From Clostridia bacterium (lineage in GTDB: Bacteria; Bacillota; Clostridia; Christensenellales; Pumilibacteraceae), in contig JAFTMM010000046.1 of the NCBI GenBank assembly GCA_017452405.1, positions 1 to 10,004 on the forward strand: DNA of 10,004 bases. The letters are read 5' to 3'. A model generated the notes under the pieces. The model was not told the origin of the DNA. It made no database searches and saw nothing but the letters and a program-made list of their open reading frames with translations. Of the stretch, positions 5,556 to 10,004 are shown piece by piece; the first letter of the stretch is position 1; the number at the start of each line of letters is the position of its first letter. A program made the position numbers and the translations under genes.

Positions 5556-6568
5556 AGAAAAAAGAATTCAAAAGATCCGAACTTTCTGCGCGCGAACGTA
5601 AAGAATTACGCAGGCAAAACGAGGCGAAAGCGCAGGGCATAGTAAGCGAAGATGAGAAGGAATATAAGGAAAAAAAGGCGAAAATTTATTTCGTCCTTTT
5701 TCTAATCGTTGCTGTTATATTTATCTCTACGGGCATAGCCGTTCCTACTTATATGTCGTGCAATTATATGTTTGAGCGCAATCCCGTAGCGGTAATTAAG
5801 CTCGACGCCGGTGGCAAAACTTTTGAAATGAAGTACGAACTTTTTGTGACCGATTGTCCGAGAGCTACCGCTAATTTTGTGTTTCTTGCACAGCAGGACT
5901 TTTTCGACGGCGTGGTTATATACGATACCCAAAACGATTGGATGCGTTTCGGTGGTTATACCGAAGGCGAGGATAGTGACGGCAACCTCATTTTTAATCA
6001 CCGCTCTGACGATTCTTCTTTTACGGACAGGCTGACGTCTAATTTCAAAGAAGCGCATTATACGAAAACTCAGACCAAAGACGGCGAACAAGTGACGGTA
6101 ACCGATACTACCGAAGCGCTCAAATATACGCTTAAAAAGGACGACACGAATTTTAGTTATATCGACTTTGATTACGCGCTGTGCGCAAACGTTTCGGGAA
6201 GCTCGGCTTCAGCTACGGAGTTTCAGATAAACGGTCTTAATAAGGCGCGCGAGGATAAACTAACCAAAGCGGACGGTACCTCTGCTAAAACCATGACCAC
6301 ACAAGTATTTGCTAGACCGCTCGGAGAAAGCAACGGCGTTAAGGAAGCAATTGAATACGTGCTTGGAATGGAAAAAGGCGATCGTGTGGGCGATTATTTT
6401 GTAACGACGTCTACGCTCGTTAAGATAACCGACGTCAGCGTATATAATTATGAAACCGAATGGCTTCAAGTTAAGTATGAAAACGGCTTTGAAGACTATA
6501 TGACGGAAATAGGCGGATTTTCTTATACGTCGGACACTTGGTCAAACAGCCATATTTCAGGAAAATAA
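5552..6568 (+). CDS. Membrane-anchored cyclophilin-like (peptidyl-prolyl isomerase fold) protein, catalytic residues not conserved
   Basis: A 338-residue protein with a highly charged N-terminus (1-44, rich in Lys/Glu/Arg), one membrane segment at about 45-66, and an extracytoplasmic domain of roughly 270 residues. That domain resembles the cyclophilin fold: VAVIKLDAGGKTFEMKYELF (79-98), CPRATANFVFLAQQDFFDG (102-120), then the segment 123-135. The latter lines up with the human CypA stretch F53-G65: the active-site Arg55 corresponds to Asp125, Phe60 to Trp130, Met61 to Met131 and Gln63 to Phe133, while the Gly-Gly pair is kept. ALCANVSGSSASATEFQI (209-226) fits the MANAGPNTNGSQFFI block, with Phe113 replaced by Gln225. 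A roughly 70-residue insertion separates these blocks. It is probably an inactive or changed isomerase acting as an envelope binding or folding factor. The ATG overlaps the upstream stop (ATGA); its own ribosome binding site is weak, so translational coupling is likely. The family assignment is by eye. Confidence 0.65.
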   Translation: MKKKEFKRSELSARERKELRRQNEAKAQGIVSEDEKEYKEKKAKIYFVLFLIVAVIFISTGIAVPTYMSCNYMFERNPVAVIKLDAGGKTFEMKYELFVTDCPRATANFVFLAQQDFFDGVVIYDTQNDWMRFGGYTEGEDSDGNLIFNHRSDDSSFTDRLTSNFKEAHYTKTQTKDGEQVTVTDTTEALKYTLKKDDTNFSYIDFDYALCANVSGSSASATEFQINGLNKAREDKLTKADGTSAKTMTTQVFARPLGESNGVKEAIEYVLGMEKGDRVGDYFVTTSTLVKITDVSVYNYETEWLQVKYENGFEDYMTEIGGFSYTSDTWSNSHISGK

Positions 6569-6576
6569 CTTATAAA

Positions 6577-6604
6577 TTCTCAAAGCATATTCATAATCTA
6601 TAAA
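6577..6604 (+). promoter_or_regulatory. Possible promoter of the DUF1614 gene
   Basis: TTCTCA (6577-6582, 4/6) and TATAAA (6599-6604, 5/6) are 16 bases apart. A start near 6611 would put the hairpin at 6621-6655 almost at the 5' end of the transcript. The region is AT-rich, so chance matches are easy; confidence is modest. Confidence 0.4.
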
Positions 6605-6620
6605 AATTGTATAAAAAACC

Positions 6621-6657
6621 AAAAATTACCTACCATTACTGTGGAGGTAATTTTTTT
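6621..6657 (+). promoter_or_regulatory. Hairpin with U-tract that buries the ribosome binding site of the DUF1614 gene
   Basis: Bases 6621-6631 pair perfectly with 6645-6655, and after a single bulged A (6632), 6633-6635 pair with 6642-6644, leaving a six-base loop (6636-6641): 14 base pairs in total. The entire GGAGG (6643-6647) is within the 3' arm, and seven T residues (6651-6657) run up to the ATG at 6658. The A-tract, GC core and T-tract resemble a bidirectional intrinsic terminator. It could end the nrdR operon transcript, act as an attenuator, or hold the ribosome binding site closed. Pairing is read directly from the sequence; function is inferred. Confidence 0.65.
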
Positions 6658-7380
6658 ATGACGATAGGTCTTGTAATTCTCGGCGTGTCGGCGGTACTGC
6701 TATTCTTTGGCGCGGCGGAAAAATATTTTGACAGGCTTGGACTGACAAGCTGGTTAGCTTTTCTCCTTATTCTCGCGCTTATAGTGGGCGCGGTTACGCC
6801 TGAAATACGCACGGAAAATTTCGTAATGACGGTAGGTGGTTTCGTCGTTCCTCTCGTCGTTTCCATAGTGCTTTTTGCGTTGGCTTCCCGTCAAGGCAGT
6901 ATGCTTCGCACGCTTCTCGCCGTAATCCTCGTAACGTCGTCCACGATAATATTCAGGTTGATCTTTGACGTAACTGATAGCGTAATGCTACTCGTTTCCA
7001 ACCTCCTTATCGGTTTCGTGGGTGGCGCTCTCGGCGCTCTTGGAGCGGGCTCAAGGTTAGGCGCGCTAGCAGGCGGAATGGGCGGTGTCGTACTCGGTGA
7101 CTTGATATCTGCATTGACTCAAACGTATATCTTCGGTAGTGGAACATTTGCGTTAGGCGGAGGAATTTTCGACGGCGTAATAATCGCAACGGCCTTCGGC
7201 TTAATCGTGGCGGAAGTAACGCAGAGTTTGCGGAAAAGAGAAGATAACCTTGCCGTGTCGCCCGTAACCGAAGCGGAAGTAGCCGAAGATGAAAAAATGA
7301 GCGTCCAATCACTAGACGTAAACGACGCTGAATTTTCCGAAGAGGAGATTATTATTCGGGAAGAGGATGATAGATTATAA
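6658..7380 (+). CDS. DUF1614 family integral membrane protein with acidic C-terminal tail
   Basis: A 240-residue protein with about six or seven hydrophobic segments (roughly 3-20, 31-47, 58-77, 83-102, 108-130, 135-150 and 165-187). Its order of motifs fits DUF1614: EKYFDRLGLTSWLAFLLI near the start, the NFVMTVGGFVVPLVVSIVL strand in the first half, and LGGGIFDGVIIATAFGLIVAEV at the end of the membrane region. DUF1614 proteins are found in Clostridia and relatives; their function is unknown. After the membrane part, a charged tail of about 50 residues (191-240) is strongly acidic (for example EFSEEEIIIREEDD) and probably cytoplasmic. The ATG at 6658 is preferred over a TTG at 6607 because GGAGG lies ten bases before it and the first membrane segment begins directly after it. 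The position before der and plsY fits a conserved clostridial neighbourhood. Confidence 0.75.
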   Translation: MTIGLVILGVSAVLLFFGAAEKYFDRLGLTSWLAFLLILALIVGAVTPEIRTENFVMTVGGFVVPLVVSIVLFALASRQGSMLRTLLAVILVTSSTIIFRLIFDVTDSVMLLVSNLLIGFVGGALGALGAGSRLGALAGGMGGVVLGDLISALTQTYIFGSGTFALGGGIFDGVIIATAFGLIVAEVTQSLRKREDNLAVSPVTEAEVAEDEKMSVQSLDVNDAEFSEEEIIIREEDDRL

Positions 7381-7407
7381 AAATTCCGCCACTTCGCCTT
7401 TAAATCG

Positions 7408-7437
7408 TAGACAAGTTTACAGTTTTTATGATAAAAT
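7408..7437 (+). promoter_or_regulatory. Extended -10 promoter of der-plsY
   Basis: TAAAAT (7432-7437) is preceded by TGA (7429-7431), an extended -10 (TGn) element, with TAGACA (7408-7413, 5/6) as the -35 at 18 bases. The start point should be near 7444, giving a very short leader that consists of GGAGG (7444-7448) and six more bases before the ATG at 7455. The promoter lies in the 74-base gap after the DUF1614 gene. Confidence 0.65.
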
Positions 7438-7454
7438 ATCGGCGGAGGAATAAA

Positions 7455-8768
7455 ATGGCAAAGCCTTTGGTAGCCGTCGTCGGACGTAGTAACGTCGGTA
7501 AATCGACGTTCTTTAATAAAATTTGCGGTAAGCGTATTTCTATCGTTAAGGATACGCCGGGCGTTACGCGTGACCGCATATACGCAGACGCGGAATGGTG
7601 CGGTAAATCTTTCACGCTCGTAGACACGGGCGGTATCGAAAGTGATAAAATCGATTTTTTTGTGGAAATTAAACGTCAAGCAGAGATAGCTATCGACCTT
7701 GCCGACGTCATCGTGTTTATGGTAGACGGCAAGGCAGGGCTCCTTGCTTCGGATAGAGAAGTTGCTACCTTGCTCCGTTCTGCAAAAAAGCCGGTAGTTC
7801 TTACCGTCAATAAACTTGATAATAACGAAACGGACACGCTCTACGATTTCTATGAACTTGGACTCGGAGAGCCTTTTCCCATATCTTGCGAACAGTCTTT
7901 CGGGCTTGGTGATCTGCTTGACGAAATTGTTAAGGATTTTCCCAAATCGGACGAAACGACGGATAGGGGACTTTCAATTGCGTTCGTAGGCAAACCCAAC
8001 GTAGGCAAATCCTCTCTCGTTAATAAACTTCTCGGTTTCGAGCGCGTTATCGTGTCTGACGTTGCAGGTACTACCCGTGACGCTATCGATACGCCTTTTA
8101 CTTATAACGGCGTTAAATACACTCTTATTGACACGGCAGGCATGCGCAGAAAACGCGGTATTGAGGACGAGTCGGTAGAACGGTATAGCGTACTTCGCGC
8201 AATGACGGCTATTTCGCGCGCCGACGTCGTGTTCGTGGTATTCGACGCTTCGCAGGAAATTAGCGAACAGGACGTGCGTATTGCAGGAATGGTGCACGAC
8301 GAAGGCAAGCCGTCGGTTATAGTAATGAATAAGTGGGATAAGGTTGATAAAGATACTCATACCGTCAACCGCTATCGCGATAAACTTGCCCAGCAACTTT
8401 CGTTTATGAACTATTTGCAAGCCGAATACGTATCCGCGCTTTCGGGCAAAAGAGTGGAGCGCCTTATTGACATAGCTGAAGCCGTTTACGGCAGAGCAAG
8501 CGCAAGAATTACGACGGGTGTGCTTAACGACGTTATTAGCGACGCTATAAGAACGACCGAACCTCCGTCACATAACGGCAGACGTCTAAAAATTTTATAC
8601 GGAACGCAAGCTTCCACCAATCCGCCGACCTTCGTTATTTTCGTTAACGACGAAGAACTCGTGCACTTTTCATATAAACGCTATCTTGAAAACAGTCTGC
8701 GCCGTGCGTTTGATTTTTCGGGAACGCCTATCCGATTGAAGTTCGTGGGGCGAAAGGAGGAAAAATAA
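7455..8768 (+). CDS. der: Ribosome biogenesis GTPase Der (EngA)
   Basis: A 437-residue protein with the unmistakable tandem-GTPase architecture of Der, at the normal length. GTPase domain 1 shows GRSNVGKST (10-18), TPGVTRD (34-40), DTGG (57-60) and NKLD (119-122). Domain 2 shows GKPNVGKSS (179-187), AGTTRDA (204-210), DTAGMRR (226-232) and NKWD (292-295). A KH-like RNA-binding domain takes up about 350-437. Der binds the 50S precursor and is essential for large-subunit maturation. The start at 7455 has GGAGG six bases upstream and fits the family (MAKPLVAVVGR); an ATG nine codons earlier (7428) overlaps the -10 region and is excluded. The stop TAA shares its last base with the ATG of plsY, so the two are co-translated. 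Confidence 0.98.
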   Translation: MAKPLVAVVGRSNVGKSTFFNKICGKRISIVKDTPGVTRDRIYADAEWCGKSFTLVDTGGIESDKIDFFVEIKRQAEIAIDLADVIVFMVDGKAGLLASDREVATLLRSAKKPVVLTVNKLDNNETDTLYDFYELGLGEPFPISCEQSFGLGDLLDEIVKDFPKSDETTDRGLSIAFVGKPNVGKSSLVNKLLGFERVIVSDVAGTTRDAIDTPFTYNGVKYTLIDTAGMRRKRGIEDESVERYSVLRAMTAISRADVVFVVFDASQEISEQDVRIAGMVHDEGKPSVIVMNKWDKVDKDTHTVNRYRDKLAQQLSFMNYLQAEYVSALSGKRVERLIDIAEAVYGRASARITTGVLNDVISDAIRTTEPPSHNGRRLKILYGTQASTNPPTFVIFVNDEELVHFSYKRYLENSLRRAFDFSGTPIRLKFVGRKEEK

Positions 8769-9421
8769 TGCCTTTTGCCGTCAAGATAATTATAATCGTT
8801 TTAGGCTCGTACTTAATCGGCAATATCAACTTTGCGATAGTAATATCAAAATTCAAACGCGGAGATATTCGTAAAAGCGGAAGCGGTAATCCGGGCACGA
8901 TGAACGTTGTGCGTGCTTACGGAAAGATAATCGGCGCTCTGTGTCTTATTCTCGACGCTTTCAAGGCGGCGGTACCTGCGTTCTTTTCCTGGTGGCTACT
9001 TACGGGAACGCCTTACGACGTTTCGGACAAGCTCGGACTTTACGTTTCCGGTCTTGCAACGGTAGTCGGACATATTTATCCCGTGTTTATGAAGTTTAAA
9101 GGCGGAAAGGGTATAGCGTGCATTTTGGGCGTTCTTCTTCTCGCTCAACCGATAGTAACGCTCATAACTTTTGCCGTAGGACTTTTATTCATAACTTTCG
9201 TAAAGATCGGCGCAATGGGCTCGTTTATTATGATTTTCACGCCGAGTATTTACGAACTCATAATGCTGGGTGGTAGTAACGTCGCGGTGTCGGTTTTGGT
9301 ATTTATAATCGTAGCGCTTGCGTTGTTTGCGCATCGATCGAATATTGCGCGTCTTTTTACGGGCAGAGAAAATCGAACGGTTTTTTTCCCTAAAAAGAAT
9401 AAAGAAAAGACTAAAAATTAA
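8768..9421 (+). CDS. plsY: Glycerol-3-phosphate acyltransferase PlsY (acyl-phosphate dependent)
   Basis: A 217-residue polytopic membrane enzyme that transfers an acyl group from acyl-phosphate (made by PlsX) to glycerol-3-phosphate, yielding lysophosphatidic acid, the first step of phospholipid synthesis in most bacteria. The three conserved motifs facing the active site are present: SGSGNPGTMN (37-46, usually ending GATN), GHIYPVFMKFKGGKG (101-115), and HRSNIARLFTGRE (189-201). Hydrophobic segments lie at about 4-25, 52-75, 88-104, 115-145, 149-166 and 171-188, followed by a basic tail. The ribosome binding site AAAGGAGG (8753-8760), seven bases before the ATG, is a perfect anti-16S complement. 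The start overlaps the der stop by one base (TAATG). Length is typical to slightly long because of the Lys-rich C-terminus. Confidence 0.96.
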   Translation: MPFAVKIIIIVLGSYLIGNINFAIVISKFKRGDIRKSGSGNPGTMNVVRAYGKIIGALCLILDAFKAAVPAFFSWWLLTGTPYDVSDKLGLYVSGLATVVGHIYPVFMKFKGGKGIACILGVLLLAQPIVTLITFAVGLLFITFVKIGAMGSFIMIFTPSIYELIMLGGSNVAVSVLVFIIVALALFAHRSNIARLFTGRENRTVFFPKKNKEKTKN

Positions 9422-9435
9422 CTACATAGAGAACC

Positions 9436-9990
9436 ATGATTAACAGAAGATGGAGTTTTATAATAATCACAGCCGTGTATCTTATAGCTGGCGCTGTAGG
9501 CGTAATTCTTTGCGTCACGTTGCCGTTTGACGTATGGCTCAACCTTTTGCTGGCAGACGTAGTAGCAACGACGGTAACCTTTTTGTTCAGCCTTATTTTT
9601 CGTAACGCGTCCGTATATGATCCGTATTGGAGCGTTCAGCCCATAGTAATTGCTTTCGGATACGTGTTGTTTTCCGGCGCAGAAATAACGCTCGTAACCG
9701 TGCTTCCGCTCATTGCAATAACGATATGGGGAGTAAGGTTGACGGCGAATTGGGCTTATACTTTCCACGGGCTTTCGCATCAGGATTGGCGCTATACTAT
9801 GCTCAAAGAAAAAACGGGCGCGCTTTATCCCATAATAAACTACCTCGGTATACATATGTTCCCGACGATAGTCGTTTATTCGGTCGTGCTTCCCGTAGTA
9901 TATCTGACGACGGTTGGCGGAGAAATTAACGCAGGAACGATTATCTTCTTTATCGTATCGCTACTTGATACAACGCTTCAAGGTGTTTAA
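9436..9990 (+). CDS. DUF1295 family membrane protein, cut short by an in-frame stop (possible pseudogene)
   Basis: The open frame encodes 184 residues with hydrophobic segments at about 8-30, 35-56, 67-90, 91-105, 138-160 and 165-180. It matches the N-terminal part of DUF1295, a steroid 5-alpha-reductase/isoprenylcysteine-methyltransferase-like family: LLADVVATTVTFLFSLIFRN, ASVYDPYWSVQP (58-69), WGVRLTANWA (98-107) and HQDWRYTMLKEKTG (115-128). Relatives are about 260-300 residues and carry a C-terminal nucleotide-cofactor/lipid-binding half that is absent here. After LLDTTLQGV the frame hits TAA (9988-9990), yet the next codons in the same frame read Asp-Val-Gln-Met. This is just how the family continues (LQ-x-x-A-D-x-Q-M), so the stop replaces the conserved alanine position. 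The window ends 14 bases later. The ATG is 14 bases after plsY and has only a weak ribosome binding site (AGAGA). The true function in bacteria is not established. Confidence 0.7.
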   Translation: MINRRWSFIIITAVYLIAGAVGVILCVTLPFDVWLNLLLADVVATTVTFLFSLIFRNASVYDPYWSVQPIVIAFGYVLFSGAEITLVTVLPLIAITIWGVRLTANWAYTFHGLSHQDWRYTMLKEKTGALYPIINYLGIHMFPTIVVYSVVLPVVYLTTVGGEINAGTIIFFIVSLLDTTLQGV

Positions 9991-10004
9991 GACGTGCAGA
10001 TGCA

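Noticed and set aside
6607..6657. Upstream TTG start extending the DUF1614 protein by 17 residues
   Set aside because: No ribosome binding site precedes it, the added residues are translated hairpin sequence, and the ATG at 6658 has GGAGG and begins the first membrane segment.
7416..7437. TTTACA at 7416-7421 as the -35 box of der
   Set aside because: It lies only ten bases from the -10 box. TAGACA at 7408 with 18-base spacing plus the TGn extension fits much better.
9988..9990. TAA as a reassigned sense codon
   Set aside because: Eight other genes in the window end properly at TAA with normal family C-termini, so UAA is used as a stop here.
1..10004. Mobile elements, CRISPR arrays, tRNA/rRNA genes, riboswitches, defence systems
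   Set aside because: I searched for repeated spacer-like units, transposase or integrase motifs, cloverleaf-type sequences and T-box or other leader motifs, and found none. Base and codon use look uniform across the window, giving no sign of recent transfer.

Overview
The window looks like a chromosomal housekeeping stretch from a low-to-mid GC Gram-positive bacterium of the Clostridia type, probably uncultured. The grounds are strong AAAGGAGG-type ribosome binding sites, sigma-A-like promoters with textbook spacing, a YlmC/YmxH-family gene directly before nrdR (a neighbourhood known from clostridia), a DUF1614 membrane protein next to der and plsY, and an ACT-containing threonine ammonia-lyase. 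Genes are tightly packed with 1- or 4-base overlaps. I see no rRNA, tRNA, CRISPR array, insertion sequence, phage gene or toxin-antitoxin pair, and no new multi-gene system. The most interesting material is regulatory and at single-gene level.

Left part (31-1621, minus strand): an operon of ilvA (threonine ammonia-lyase) followed by ridA. RidA clears the reactive enamine/imine made by enzymes such as IlvA, so the pair forms a functional unit. Its promoter (TTGACA-17-GATAAT) lies in a short divergent region facing the recX promoter.

Centre (1752-6568, plus strand): recX and nnrD (NAD(P)HX repair) overlap by four bases. Then comes a ylmC-like PRC-barrel gene with its own -10 box. Then an operon of nrdR, an RluA-family pseudouridine synthase and a membrane-anchored cyclophilin-like protein, joined by GTGA and ATGA overlaps behind a strong TTGACA-17-TACAAT promoter. 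The recX and ylmC start codons sit where transcription should begin, so both mRNAs look leaderless.

Right part (6569-10004, plus strand): a DUF1614 membrane protein whose ribosome binding site is buried in a 14-bp hairpin; der (double-GTPase ribosome assembly factor) with its own extended -10 promoter; plsY (acyl-phosphate glycerol-3-phosphate acyltransferase) overlapping der by one base; and a DUF1295 membrane protein interrupted by an in-frame TAA exactly where the family has its conserved Ala-Asp-x-Gln-Met segment. The window ends just after this stop.

Across the whole window the palindrome GGCC appears only once by my reading, although GC-rich 4-mers such as GCGC and CCGG are common. This suggests selection against that site.
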